A stretch of 64,000 nt of DNA from NCBI GenBank assembly GCA_003254925.1, contig QANZ01016061.1, positions 1-64,000 on the forward strand. Direction: 5' to 3'. Position numbers and translations under genes: made by a program. The notes beneath the pieces were generated by a model that had not been told where the DNA came from, did no database searches, and worked only from the letters and a program-made list of their open reading frames with translations. Shown in pieces: positions 36,198-50,100 of the stretch (position 1 is its first letter; the number at the start of each line of letters is the position of its first letter). This stretch comes from Chamaecrista fasciculata. Its lineage: Eukaryota > Streptophyta > Magnoliopsida > Fabales > Fabaceae.

Positions 36198-37204
36198 AAC
36201 TGAAATTCTTGTTAAGGATACTTAAAAAATGTGGGAAATGGATCCCCCAAAAGTCTTATTTCTAATTTGGCATTTTTTAAAGTTCATGAATTTTTAATAG
36301 TTGGCGATAATGAATTATTTATTTGATTTTTGAAGTTTGGTTCAGCCCAATTATTCTTATTGCACACTTAATTATTGTTAAAAAAGTTCCTTTAACATAA
36401 ATAATTATACCTTGCACTATTTTAATTATTAGAGAAAGGATGAATTTTGCACCAACAAAACATATAAGTTTACTAGGGTGTTTTGTGTGCCTGTTATATA
36501 TAAAGTTTAAAATAATTTAATTAAGAATATATAACAATGACTTTCTCACTAACGCAGAGTTCTCTATAATAGAAAAAAAGTTATTTGTGAGATTTGAAAT
36601 AAACAAAAAAAAAATAGGGTTTGTAAGGAACAAACATATTATAATTTGAAGAAAAACAAGGATGAACATGGGGATAAACATATATAATGAACGTGGGGAT
36701 GAAATGCGAATAATTTTTTATTTTTGTAATATTTATATGTATTATATTTAAAATAAAATAATGAATATGAGGTGAACATGGGTGTGGGGATGAATTTTTA
36801 TTTTGGGGTTAACATGAATGTGGAGATGAAAATTTATTTTTGTTTCTATATATTTTCATGTGTTATATTTATAATAATTTATTTTATATTATAATTTTAA
36901 ATGACTGATTATTAGAAGGCTCCTTAAACATATATAATAGTATAGATTAATTAGGTAATTAATGTGGGTCTTCTTGAACTTATGTCAAGAAAATTTTGAG
37001 ATATAAAAATTAATATGATTTTTAAGGCCATATTTTCAGTGGCTAGTTGTGAGACTTTTTTTAAACAAAAATTATCTTATGTATGAATTTTAAATAAAGA
37101 TTAACATTTTATTTTAATTTTAAAATTTTAGAATGAATTCTATTTTGCTTCTTAAACTTTTTTTTTTTTATTTTTGTTTTCACTCACAAACTTTTCAATT
37201 TTTT

Positions 37205-37640
37205 TTACTATTCTAAATTATAATTTGATGATGTTGGGACTTAATGTGGAGATTCTATTCCTCGAAGAAAGGTCTTGCAAGGAAGACACGGTGGGGGTTG
37301 AACCCCGTCAACCACTCTGATGCCTAAGTCAGTAAATGTTTAAGAGATAAAATAAAAATTAGATGAGGAAGAATGAGAGTATGTATCTTAAGATAAGAGA
37401 GGGAGACTTTTACACATTAAGCTAGGAGAAGAGGAAGTAGTTGTAACGATCCTAACTCAATTATATTGGACCATTAGATAATTCCTTATGATTTATCTAG
37501 TTTCTATCTAATACAAATAACCTTAGAAACAACCCATATACGTCGTTGTTGAGTAGTTTGCAATATAGAGATAAAAGAATCTCACATCGACTAAATTAAA
37601 GAATACTTCATTGAATATATTATAGAATCTAAATTATGCA
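37205..37640. mobile_element. Possible LTR-retrotransposon fragment
   Basis: The piece GGTGGGGGTTGAACCCCGTCAACC...TGATGCCTAAGTCAGTAA resembles sequence repeated in the LTRs of several plant retrotransposons, as I remember them. No second LTR, primer-binding site or coding sequence is near. The boundaries are guesses. Confidence 0.3.
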
Positions 37641-38590
37641 ATTATCTATACTTATGTATGTTAATATGTGTGACATATTAATATATATATATATATTAAA
37701 AATTTTGGATTTGGATTTTCATTTTGTGCTTCGAGCTTTAAATTAAAATTCAATCAGAAATAATTTTTTTGAATTTGAAATAAGATGTCTATTCATATTA
37801 AATTATTAGAAGAGCTTATTCAAACAAATAGACTTGNATATCTATTAATTGTGAGTTAAAGATATAATTTAATAACTATACGTACAAACATGAAAGATTA
37901 GAACTACACATGGAACAAAAAAAACGTACATCCATTGATTTCCAAAAAAATGACTGATAATTCAACCATATATAATGATGGAAAAGCAAAGATTCTGAAA
38001 TTATAAACTCTAGGATTCACTAACAAATTTAACTCAGAAGAGTTGTCAAAGACTCATAGTAATTGACACAATCTTTAATACTAAACTTTACATTGGTCGT
38101 GGAATGTTTACATAAGTGAAGGAGATACATTGATCCGTGCTTCGCACGAACAATGTTCTATGAATTTTTTATAGTGTATTGTTTTATGAATTATTATGTG
38201 ATATTATAATATTATAATATGATAATTAACTTCAAAATTAGTTAACCATGAATTAGTATTTTTTTTCTTTATTAATATTGTAATAATTAGGTAACTTCAT
38301 AATCATGTGACCCATGTTTTGTACGGGTAATTGGACCTAATTGGACCTGACTCTCATTTCAGTTTTTAGATACCGGACTAATTGGACCTAACTCATCAGG
38401 CGGTAAACGTACCAATATGTTTAGCATAAAATTCGAGGGGGAAGAAACATCGTTGGTAAAAAGATGCTTCCTAATGAAAAAAAATAAAGATGAATGCGAA
38501 TAGAGTAATTTATAATAAAACCAAATAAAAATTATTTTTTATACTATTAACTTATGCAATGTAAGATATGTAGAAAGTAGTATTAATAAA

Positions 38591-39074
38591 GGTAAATTAC
38601 ACTTTGGTATCCTAGGGTATTGACCGATTCTAATTTGGTATTGTGTTCTTCCAAAAGTGACATTTTGATACCCTCTTCTATTTTTTGTTAGCACTTCGGT
38701 ACCTACAACTTTTTTCCATTATCTCTTGACAGAAAAAGGCAAGTGTAGGTCATGTACATGGTCAAAAACACGAAATCCACTCTCATGTACTAAAATTTCG
38801 CGATTCGGCCTAAAAGAATACGAAATCCTTTGCCTTCATGTACATGCTAAATTGTGTTTTTTTGAGGTTGAATCGTGAAATCTAATTTTAGGATGGTCAA
38901 TTTCATGTTTTTGAACATGCACATGACCTGCACTGCTATTTTGTTGTCAAGAGATAAGTTTTGGATACCAAAGTGCTAACAACAAATAGAACAGGGTACC
39001 CAAATGTCTCTTTTGAAAGAATAGATAAAAGTGTAACTGGTCCAAACCTCAGGGTACCAAAGTGTAATTTATCC
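38591..39074. mobile_element. Foldback MITE, GGTAAATTACACTTTGG family, 484 bp
   Basis: The left end GGTAAATTACACTTTGGTA and the right end TACCAAAGTGTAATTTATCC are inverted repeats that continue inward with GGTACC-type motifs and 'CATGTACATG' in the middle. The flanks do not give a clean target duplication. Fragments of the same family occur at 26264-26378 and 55496-55600. Confidence 0.7.
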
Positions 39075-39092
39075 TAATAATAATATTGAAAA

Positions 39093-39573
39093 TAAGGGTG
39101 TTTAGTGAGTTGAGTCAACCCGCTAGTTTGGGTTTATTTGGATTGGACTGACAGGTTGGTTTGGATTAAAAAAACAAATTACCTATAATTTGCGTTGGTT
39201 TGCGAGTTTCAAGATTTTGAGCCATTTTTTTTTTCATTTTTTATTTAGTTAAACTTATATTTTGATCTCTTAATAAATATTATTTTTTCAATTTGATCAT
39301 TTTATAGATTTTTATTCTCAATTTAGTCCTTCAAAAACAAATTGTGAATGACCAAATTGAGAAAAATAAATTTAAGAATGATCAAATTAAAAAGAAATAA
39401 ATATATCAGAAATAGAAAAAATATTATGGGTCAACCCGTCAACCCAATCAAAACTAACATGTCACTATTTGGTTTGGATTAACTCAATCATTTTTTTCAA
39501 CTCAACCCGCCGAATAAGATAATGAGCCCAAACTAACCCGTTCTAAACTCAATCCAACCCTTGAACACCCTTA
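39093..39573. mobile_element. hAT-type MITE, TAAGGGTGTT family, 481 bp
   Basis: The ends TAAGGGTGTT and AACACCCTTA are inverted repeats. The perfect 8-bp target duplication attgaaaa is at 39085-39092 and 39574-39581. Subterminal regions repeat the GGGTTGG/CAACCC theme. It lies only 18 bp from the preceding foldback MITE. Confidence 0.9.
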
Positions 39574-40185
39574 ATTGAAAAGATGATCAAATTAGATTTC
39601 TACTATGAATTTTGGAATAATATAAATGAATATCAATAAAAAATTAAGTCAATTATCCTTCGACGATATTAATTTAGGTGGCATGGACTGTAGTTCCTAG
39701 TGTAGAACCCGTACGTTGCAGGGGAGTTCAGATTAGTTTATTGTAGATATATTTTTATTAAAAAATAACTATATTAATATATGAAATTACACGTTTGATT
39801 ATGCAACATAACATTGAAAATAGAGACACACTTAAATTTAAATGGTTCATTATTAAGATAATAAATCAAAATTTATGCATAAATAATCATGGTAAAAAGA
39901 ATGAGATATTTAATATTAATGTCAATAAAAAGGTATATAAATAAGAAAAAGACGGTTTGTTTTATTGATATGTTAGAAAGATTTTACTTTCTTTTTGGAA
40001 TGAGTAAAACAATTTCAAGAAACACAAAATCAAATTGGGTCAAGGAACTACAGTGTTCAATAACTTTCTGATATGAGAAAAGAGTTATCATGTGTATATA
40101 TTTTAGTCCTTAAAAATTATTATTTTATAATTTCATACTTACTCTTATAACACTGCCAACTATTAATGCTATCAATAAGTAATTT

Positions 40186-40690
40186 TAGGGGTGTATATGG
40201 GTTGGGTTGGGTTAGTTTTAACATTTTAATCACTCAACTTGGCCCAACCCAACCTGCACCTTTGTGAAGAAATGTTATTATAAACTTATGAGTTGTGAGT
40301 AGTGAAAGAAAAAGATATGATATATAAATGTATATCATTTAAAATACACTTTAAAACATTTATAAACATTTATAAACACTATATATATAAATATATATGT
40401 ATATGTATAATTTTGTAAATGCTAAGGTTATAATATCTTGATTATAAAGAATTAACAACATAAATATATACAAAATATACAAAAATATATTTAGAAAATA
40501 CATAAACTTTATATAAAATTACAAAAATTTATATGTGCGAGTTAACGGGTTGGGTGGGTCATCCAATTTTGTGAACCCGCTACTCAACCCAAACACTTGC
40601 AAGTAGACTATTTCAAACCCAACCTAATTCGCATGATGGATTGGACTGGATTTTGTGAGCTTGGAGATTGACCCTACCCCTTACTCTCCA
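40186..40690. mobile_element. Degenerate hAT-like MITE
   Basis: The left end TAGGGGTGTATATGGGTTGG and internal CCCAACCCAACC / GGGTTGGGTGGG arrays resemble hAT MITEs in this window. The right end (ACCCTACCCCTTA) is only a weak partner, and no target duplication was found. Confidence 0.5.
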
Positions 40691-40792
40691 CTAAATAATT
40701 CTAAAAAAAGTGTTTATGAATAATACTTGATTTCAATATAATAATGATTTTAATCCTAATTAAACATGTCTTATGTATTTTTACTTAAGTAT

Positions 40793-41382
40793 AGTTTTAT
40801 GTTGAGTTGATTAACAATTTGTTCATTGAAAAATTATTGAGCTGAAAACTCAATCTCTTAGAGTTTGAAGTACATAGTTTAGTCATTGATAGATTAAAAC
40901 GATATACTCTTTAGTCTTTGAAAGAGTAAAACGGTATACTATTTAGTCTAAAAAAATATTAATAAGTATATTCCGCTAAAATTAGACTATTATTCTTTAT
41001 GAAATATATATCCTACTAAAAAAATATTTGTCCGTAAATGATTATATTGATGGAAGAATTGAGAGAAAACATTTCTTCTTTTTTCTAATTAATTAATTAG
41101 ATTTTATTTTTTTAATTATACGTGACATTTTTTTTTAATTAAGCTATCATATAATTTTATGTTTAGTTGATTAACAATTTGTTTATCGAAAAATTATTGA
41201 GCTGAAAACTCACTCTCTGGGAGTTTGAAATACGTAGGTTAGTCATTTACAAATTGAAATGATATACTTTTTAGTCTTTAAAAGATTAAAACGGTAAACT
41301 ATTTAGTCTATAAAAAATAATAATAAGTATATTCCGCTAAAATTATACTATTATTCTTTATAAAATATATATCATACTAAAA
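40793..41382. repeat. Tandem duplication with about 361-bp period
   Basis: Copy 1 starts near 40793 and copy 2 near 41154. Both carry GTTGATTAACAATTTGTT, AAAAATTATTGAGCTGAAAA and AAGTATATTCCGCTAAAATT in order. The downstream part of the unit (TTAGATTTTATTTTTTT...GTGACATTTTTT) appears at 41098 and again at 42056, after the foldback element that interrupts copy 2. Confidence 0.9.
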
Positions 41383-42052
41383 CCCTTTCGTGCCTCTAAC
41401 GTTTGGGGTCAGTTTCAGTTATGCCCCTTACGTTTGTTTTGTGTCAATTATGCCGCCAATGTGAAACGTTGGTGTCAATTATACCATAACCTCAATGTTT
41501 TTTGGGCCAAAGTTCTATTTTGGTCCCTTAAGTTTGATCAAAGTTACATTTTGGTCCCTCAAGTCTCCGGCGAACTTTCCGGCAAGATAAATGGCTACCC
41601 CGACGACTATGAAAACTCCTAATCCAAGGTTCTTTTACCTTCTGAGTTCAATGGCAGCCTTCATTTTGCAAACAAATGACCGAAAATATGATTTTCGGCG
41701 TTTGATTAATTTTTCAGCGACTATGTAATTTTTTGGCGGCTTGTCAGTCATTTTTTTCGCAAAATGGAGGCCTCCATTGAACTCAGGAGGTCAAAAAACC
41801 TTTGATTAAGAGTTTTCGTACTCGTCGAGGCCGCCATATATCTCGCTAGAAAGTTCGACGAAGACTTGAGGGGCCAAAACGGAACTTTGAGCAAACTTGG
41901 GGGACCAAAATAGGATTTTGGCCCAAAAAATTGAAGTTAGGGTATAATTGACACCAACGTTTCACATTTGGGCCATAATTGACACAAAACAAATGTTAGG
42001 GGTATAACTGAAACTGACCCCAAACGTTAGGGGCACAAAAGGAGTTTTTGCC
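41378..42052. mobile_element. Large foldback element (ACGTTTGGGGTCAG arms)
   Basis: The left arm TAACGTTTGGGGTCAGTTTC and the right arm GAAACTGACCCCAAACGTTA are inverse copies. The pairing continues through GTGTCAATTAT...ACGTTGGTGTCAATTATACC and a TTTTGGTCCC segment, about 180 bp per arm. The outermost left bases are eroded. It sits inside the second copy of the tandem duplication. Confidence 0.8.
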
Positions 42053-42059
42053 ATTAGAT

Positions 42060-45000
42060 TTTATTTTTTTTAATTATATGTGACATTTTTTATAATTAAG
42101 CTATTATATAATTATTTATTGACAAATGATCAATAGTTAATAGTACTATGACAAATCATCAATAGGACGACAATTGAATATTTATTCGTGAAATTACATT
42201 TAGATCCCTCGAATTTTAAGTCAAGGGTAAAAAATACTCAAAGTTTAAAAGTTGACAAATAAATTTTTTGGGCTTTCAACTTTGATTACTTAGGATCTTC
42301 AAGTTTTAAAAGTCAACAAATAGTTCCTTTTAACATTTCTTTATGGTACCTCTTTACCTTCAAATAAGTTGACAGACACATTCATTGAGTTTTCAACTTC
42401 GACACTGAACACCCCTGAATAGCCTCACTCATTTAAAAGTTTAAAGTATCTATTTATCAATTTTTAAAACCTAAAAGTAGTTTATGCATCTCACAACTTG
42501 GGGAATGCAAGTACTTTTTTTTTTAATTAATTGAAGTCATTATTAAAAAAGATACATAGGCTTTTGAAAAAATAATAAATTTATGGAAAGATCCCCATAT
42601 TTTTATTGGTGAAATTATATGAAGAAATTTGCATATACATAAACCAAACCGGTAAGTAACTGAAAAGCCTTAAGAAACAAAGATCATTTTATAAATAGTA
42701 CAAAGCTTGAATTATACTTTGGTTCTCATTTGTTAGATTCTTGCAATATTTTTTTTTCAACAATGCAATCTATCTTTGTTTACTTTAACTTAGTCTTGAT
42801 ACATTAATCGATGTTGAAATTTGGTTCTAAAGATGTAAGCAACTAATATATGGACATTTTATAATTGATGTTGAAATTTGGTTTGCTTCTCGAGTAGTAT
42901 TAATTATAATTTTCATGCAAAAAAAGTATTAATTTTAATTTATTTTAAAATTAGAAATACAACTATATTAGATGTGTGATTGATCCCATATTAATGTACA
43001 AAATCATAGATTGTAAATTTTAAAGTCATAATAATGTAAATGTGGTATAATTGTTTTAAAATCTCATATGCGTATAAAAATAGATGAGTAAAATTAATGA
43101 ATCTAAATCACATTTTACTTCTTTGTTAATTGTAATATTTAACCACTCATCTCAAATACTTGTTATTGGAGTTTTTTTAGACTTTTTTATATATTCTAAT
43201 TTTTTTAATCAATTTCAAATGTCAAATATTATATTACTAAAGAAATTTCAATTTAGAGTTTAGAAAAAATGTATATATTCAGGAAAATCTTAAATTGTTG
43301 GAGCACATTAAGTTATTTTCTCATATAATGCACACAATTGGTAATTTGAATTTCAACTTTATATATTATCACTAAAAAGGGGAATATAAAGAAAACAAAT
43401 CTTTACAATAAAATTACATTTGGCTACTATATCAAGAAGTAAATTCAAAGATATAAAGAGCTAGTGAATCACAATTTAATATCCAATAATGGGGATCCTC
43501 AATATTCAAATCTAGACATTAAAAATTGAAATAAACATTTAAATAAAAATGAAATTCTGATATATTAAAAATCCTAAAAATAATAACATTTTCAAATAGG
43601 ATCTCTTTTTTTTAAATCATAATCAATTTAGAATCTCAGGAATCATAGTTTGAGAGAAAATTGGGATGATACATGTATAATGTTGGAATTGTGTAATTAT
43701 AGTTACATAGAAATCTATTTAAAATAAAAATCACGATTTAGTATTAAATAATTGATTATGAAGATTTTCCTAAGTGTGTATCTACATAAATCTAATTGAA
43801 TTAGTTAGATATACATATTAATCTCCTTTAACATATATTATTATTATTATTATTTTACATTATTGATGTTTAAAAATTATATATATATAATATTTAATTT
43901 AATAATTATAATTAACTTATAAACATTAGATTTTACATTACTAAAAATTTTCATTTTATAAATATTGTTTTAATGGTATAGTGAATTAAAGATTGTATCA
44001 TAAGTTAAAAATATCAAATACTGACAATAGAGCAAGAAGCAAAAGAAATATTAGACAATAAAATAATTTTAATCATATATTAATAATGATCTTAATCATA
44101 TACTTTAAATCTATTTTACTATTTGATTTTAAATATAAGAGTTTCATTCATATATTTTTAAAATGTTGAGATGAGATAATAATTTATTCACAGATATTAC
44201 TAAATAAAATAAGTAAAATTTAGAAAGAATGCACTTTTAAAATTAAAATGACCAGTAATTAAATGTACAAATATTCCATATATACACGAATGGATTTGAC
44301 CATCAAAAAAAGGAAAAAAAAATATCTTTATTAAAGACTATAAGTATAACCATATCACACATACAATTTATAAAAGAAAAATATAACATTTTTGCTGTCC
44401 CCGTAGTTACTTAATTTTTCTTGTAGTTTATTCTTTCATTTTTTTTGGGTAGGTAGTTTATTCTTTCATTTAGTTACCCTCATAATTATAACTATCTATC
44501 TTGATAAATTAATCAAGAATCGTTGCCTCAATCAATCATTGTCTTATCTTCTTCCAGAAAAGTAGCTTGGTCATCGTCAAAATCTGTTGTCACCGAAGAT
44601 TTTTGTGGAATTGTATATCTGTTTTGAAATGATATATAATATATTAATAGAAAATTCAAAATAAAATTATAAAAACTGTCATGATTAAAAGTAAAGTAAA
44701 ATATAATTGAGGACACCGAAAGAAGATACATACATATAAACACAAATATAAAATATGAAATCTTTGATATATGCTACCAAGATAGATAAATTGCGAAGTC
44801 AAGGGACTTATAGATTAGACTAATGCCATTAACACACTATCACTGATACAAAGACATAATTTTCAGAAGAAGGAAGTGCCTACATATGCAAAATGCGGAC
44901 AAAAATTGCGATAGCAAAATGTTGAAAATGAAATTATATGTGCTTAATGAAATGAATTATATATATATTGCACATAACAGATAATTATAAAGATAATCGT

Positions 45001-46980
45001 AAAGATAATAAATACCTTACCATCAATCATAGAAATAAAGTATCTTCCATGTTGAATCAAAGTGATCAACTTTCATTAGGTGAAGGAAACAAATACAAAA
45101 GTAAAGTTAAAACATTATATTAACACGTTAGAATAAGAGAAAACGGTGAGTTAAAAATCTAGATATGTGCAAAATAATTAAAAAGACTAACATAAAATGA
45201 TTTTAAATTGTGATAGAGAAAATAGTACCTCGTAAATAATGTGAAAGAATTCTATTGCAATTTGAAAAGGAGTGATCGCTTGCTATTCTTGACACAACAA
45301 ACCAAAACAAAATTATAGTCAGAAAGATGAAGGACAAAAATGAGAAGATCGTAAAAAGAACATGTAGATTATTGTGATTTTTGGACAATGACATGAATGT
45401 GTATTTATAATACAAATGAGAGTTAATAGGGATGAATTTTACCTAACAATGCTATTAAAAAATAATTATGATTGAATTTGAATTTTAAAAAAATTTCCTG
45501 CAATAAACGACTGACAATAAAATTGTATTTATAACAAATCAAACTAAATGTCACTAATTGCTCAAAATTATATGCATTCATGAAAATTGCAATAGAGGTT
45601 AACGTAATTAATTAGAATGATTGAGCAAGATATGATCCGAAAGAAGGAATTACCTGATTATCACGCAAGATCAATTCTATGTTTTATTCTGCATCTTTCA
45701 GAGCATAACTTTCACGACTATATTAAAGCAATGGTTGAACCAAACTCACTTCGTACAAGCGCTAAATCTCAAAACCAAAATTAGGTTGGGTGTGACAATT
45801 TTCTTCAATTGGTGATACTCAAGTAATTGATTACAATTTCTAATCAGGTACCAAATTGATTCTATAGTGAGTTAATTGATTATATAGAGATATACCATGT
45901 AATCAAATTAATTGCGATTTCAAATTGGACAATTATAGTTAGGATTAGTCGAAATTATTACATAAACAAATTACAAATTATCTTAAAAATCATAATTTGA
46001 CAAAGTTATGATATTTATTGAAATTAATTTTATATTAATTATAATTTCGTGAAGTAATAGGAATTTTCACATAATTTACATGAATTTCTAGTATTGCCTA
46101 AAATAACTACTAAACAATAGCTATGATAATCAATCAAGAATACTCGATCACATAATTCATGATTGTGATTGCCAATCATGCTTATAGGATTACTATAATT
46201 GGAATTGTGATCTATGAAATAAATTAATTAAAACACAAAATTGCAAAACGTATCAAATAAGCATGGCAAAACGTAATTACAATTATTTATGATAATTTTA
46301 CAATTTTCAATGGCAAAACATATATAGTTGTCAGCTAAATTCCATATGGCATGCATTTAGTGAAATCAAAGATGCCATATAGGAGTCACGTAAGAAACAC
46401 GAATTAGCCATGTCAGATTAGACAGTGGGCCCCATGCCACGTAGGAGCCATGTGGCATGATTTGAGGCTTGCTTCTCCTTATTATATCTTAGAGAATAGA
46501 TAAGATGAGAGAATTTCCCAATCAAAATAATTGTATTCATAACATTTTGAAATCAAAGTCGTGTTTAAGCAATATCAAGTTGTAATATCCAAAATAATTT
46601 ATAATTTATATTGTTTACTTGATATAGTATGTTTTTTTTTTGTACAAAATTTTTTTTATATTGTTTTGAAAGTTATTTATTATTTTCAATTAATGAGGAT
46701 ACTCCTCATTAACAATAACCATATAAGATCAATAATAATATATTCTTATGCTAATTATAAAATTCAGTACATACACTTATTTAAAGTAATACATGAGTAA
46801 ACTTATGATATATATTATATACAATATATATTTAACTAATATCATTTTACCACAATTAAATTACAATGTTTTTATAAAAATTAAATTGCAATTGAACTTG
46901 AATCAATATTTTTAATCGATTTTAAACTTTAAAAACAATAAAAAGAGATATTTACAAAAGAAAATTTTCCTCGTATTGCA
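42060..46980. other. AT-rich intergenic DNA with no firm gene
   Basis: Mostly low-complexity AT-rich DNA. Around 42190-42500 are weak repeat motifs with 'AAATTACATTTAGATCCCTC'. Around 44500-45800 the minus strand shows short open segments next to plausible splice signals, which are described as a finding but are too weak for a gene call. Confidence 0.5.
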
Positions 46981-47060
46981 AATTTGCAATCAATCTAAGC
47001 AAAGGGCATGACCGTCATTTAGAAGAGCCGATGATAAAACCCTCGACGTCTCGACGCCAA

Positions 47061-47070
47061 TATATATATA
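47061..47070 (+). promoter_or_regulatory. TATA box of the KH-domain gene
   Basis: TATATATATA lies 57 bp upstream of the chosen ATG (47127), leaving a short 5' UTR. It also lies downstream of the in-frame ATG at 47031, which is why that upstream start was not used. Confidence 0.55.
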
Positions 47071-47126
47071 CTCTTCCCCTGCAAAAGTATGCGCCTTTTC
47101 TTCTTGGTCACCTCTCTGAACCAGCA

Positions 47127-50100
47127 ATGTCGCAGCAAGGCCAAATTCCCATAAACCCCATGGTTCCTCAAAACCCAATGGTACCCATGCCTATGCAAGT
47201 CCCTATGCCCATGTCTATGCAGATGCCGATGCCTTATCAGATGCAGATGCAGATGCAGATGCAGATGCCCATTCACGTGCCTTTTCCGCTGCCCTTTTCC
47301 GTCCAAGAATCCGGCCAATCCGCCTCCGGCAAACGCCGTCGGGAAGATGAAGCTCCGGGAACCGGAATTTCTGACCAGTCGGCGGCCAAAAGGGTAAAGG
47401 GTCAAGACGTCATATTTAGGATCGTGGTGCCGTCGAGGCAGATCGGCAAGGTCATCGGTAAAGAGGGGTGTCGTATTCAGAAGATTCGAGAGGACACGAA
47501 AGCCACCATTAAAATTGCCGACGCTATTGCTGTAAGTCGTAATTTGTGTTTGTTTGTGGTATCTGTTTGGTAGCCGAGAAAGCGAGAAGGATAAAAAGGG
47601 TTAAGTTGTGTTTTAGGTTTCTTTGAGAAATTATTCTTCTTTAACGAAATAAGTGATTCAGTAGGCAATATGAACAAATATTAGGATACTCTTTTTGTGC
47701 AATATGTAGTTGTTCGTTCAGCCTTTGCTAAGATTACTTATAGATTGAATAATAAAACTGATTTGCTTTCAGCTATATTCTTTAAGAATTTTGGAAATCA
47801 AGAATATGCCCTTTCACTGGCAATGCTTGGCTGCTTTGTGATCATATGAAGAATTATAGAATAGGATATTGCTTTAACTGACATTCTAGGTGAGTGTAGT
47901 TTTAATAATAAATTTTGCTTAATGGAGGTAGTTAAAGGCGAAAGGCGCCAGCCGTGAGCCCCTAAAAGGCCTTAGGCGAGAAGTATCGCATAAGCCAACT
48001 AGGGTACTGTAATTTGAAACAAATTTTTAGACATATGCTATATTAACAAATATAGAGAGATGTAAGTTTGTAATAACATTTGCAGTATAAATTAACTATT
48101 CATGTTAACTGTATGCCCGTTTACATCGGCTCTGTTTTCTTGTGTTTGTGTTCCCTTTCTTGTTTTATGTATTTGTATACCAAACCCAGAATAACAACCT
48201 AAATAATATATCTTTATAACATAATCCTATTGGGTTGGCCTTCTTATTTTAAACTGTCAGTATATATCTGTTTGGCTTGGGCTGGGGGCTGGATTGTCTT
48301 TTTATTTCAATTTTTTCCCCTAAGTTCTGTCGCCTTAGTTACTGAAAAGGAGCCCAATGCACCACCGAGGCGTGTGTCTTAGTGAAGCCAATGCCTCAGA
48401 AACCATCTGTGCTTCATTGTGTCTACATATGGCACACTCTGTCAATTAAATTACGTAATGCCTATTTCCTTGCATCTATGATGTGGATTTTTTTTTGAGT
48501 TTTGCTTATTACCATATAGTAACTTAGCCAGAATAAATAATAACATTTGCCATCAAGGGCGTTAATTGGATTGGATATGTAGTTTTTGAGTAGAGGACTT
48601 TCAGAATTCAGACTTACTGACATTTACTAAACCTAATATACAATTTTTGTTTGTGCAGCGTCATGAGGAGCGAGTTATAATTATTAGTTCTAAAGATAAT
48701 GATGAGAACACTACTGATGCTGAGAATGCACTTCAGCAAATAGCCAATTTAATTTTAAAGGTAAGACTGTCCTGATTGAGCATTGCCAAGTCTTTCACTA
48801 GCATAATGTTTTATAGAATTCACCATTAAGCAGGAGGTCTGAAGATTTTGACTATTATTGATTGGCCAATCAAGTGTCCCATTTGAGAGACCATTAAGCT
48901 TTTTTTTGGTTATAGACTACTATTTTGAATTTCAATTAATAAATCCAGTGACTCTGTTGTTGTTCTTAACAAAACCTATGCACCTTACAACAGGAAGATG
49001 ACAGTAATGTTGATGCATCAAAACTTACAGCAGGGCATGTGGCTGCCAATACAATAAGGCTCTTGATTGCTGGGTCCCAGGCTGGTGGGTTGATCGGGAT
49101 GTCCGGTCAAAACATTGAGAAGTTAAGGAATTCTTCTGGTGCCACAATTACAGTTCTTGCACCTAATCAGTTGCCTTTATGTGCATCAGCTCATGAATCT
49201 GATCGAGTAGTACAGGTGGCTTATTCTACTTTGATTATTGTCATCTAAGGCACAATTATGTTTCTCCTAAAATGGTCTGACTTACTATTTTAACAACAAT
49301 GAGTGGGAACATATTTTCTCATATGACATTTTTGTACTATGCCTGACATGACAACTTTTCTGATAACTTTATTAAACTAAGCTGCTCTAGGTTGTTTAAT
49401 AGGCACCTTTTTCTCATGTTTGTAGAGTATGTCGTTTAACTTTGGCTGAATATGTAATGTTACAATGGGACTTGGATTCTGGAAGTAACTTCCATTTTGT
49501 GATTATGTTTTAAAAGATATAAGAAAAATAATTATCTTCTAAGTTGCTTGGTGGTACTACCAGTTAACTCTTCATCAATGTGATTGGTGATATATGTTCT
49601 TTTGTATTTGAAAACGTAACTGCCTAATGGCCAAACCAAATATATCTGGTAGAAGGCATATGCAATATACACCTTGTAAACATCTAATGGAAAAATTCAA
49701 GTTTATCTGAAATATGATAACATATAATATGCTCTCTGTTGTTAATAATGAACTTAGATGATATGGTTGAGTTTCTAATAGTTGTTTAGGTACAATTTGA
49801 GAGGTTTTTCCAACTAGCAAATTTTGGGAATTTATTGTTATTTTTTTGGTTGATTTAAGAGTTTTTTTTCATCTTGCTTTTGATTTTCTATTTTACTTTT
49901 GGTTGAATTTATTCAATTAATACATTAAGGATCTGAGGAGTCTCCAAAAGTCTTGCTGTTATAACCTTTGCCATTATCTCCTATGTGGATTATTTAAATT
50001 TGCTGCTGAATTTTGGTCAACGTTTTTGTTGAATTCAGTTATCAGGTGATGTCTCTGCAGTAATGAAAGCCTTGGAGGAGATAGGTTGTCAACTAAGGTA

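Noticed and set aside
47031..47126. In-frame upstream ATG for the KH gene (32 extra codons)
   Set aside because: The likely TATA box (47061) lies downstream of it, and the residues do not look like the family's N-terminus.
47925..48412. Possible transposon in KH intron 1 (AAAGGCGAAAGGCGCC ... CGCCTTAG, CCGAGGCG motifs)
   Set aside because: The ends pair poorly and no target duplication was found, so I could not define an element.
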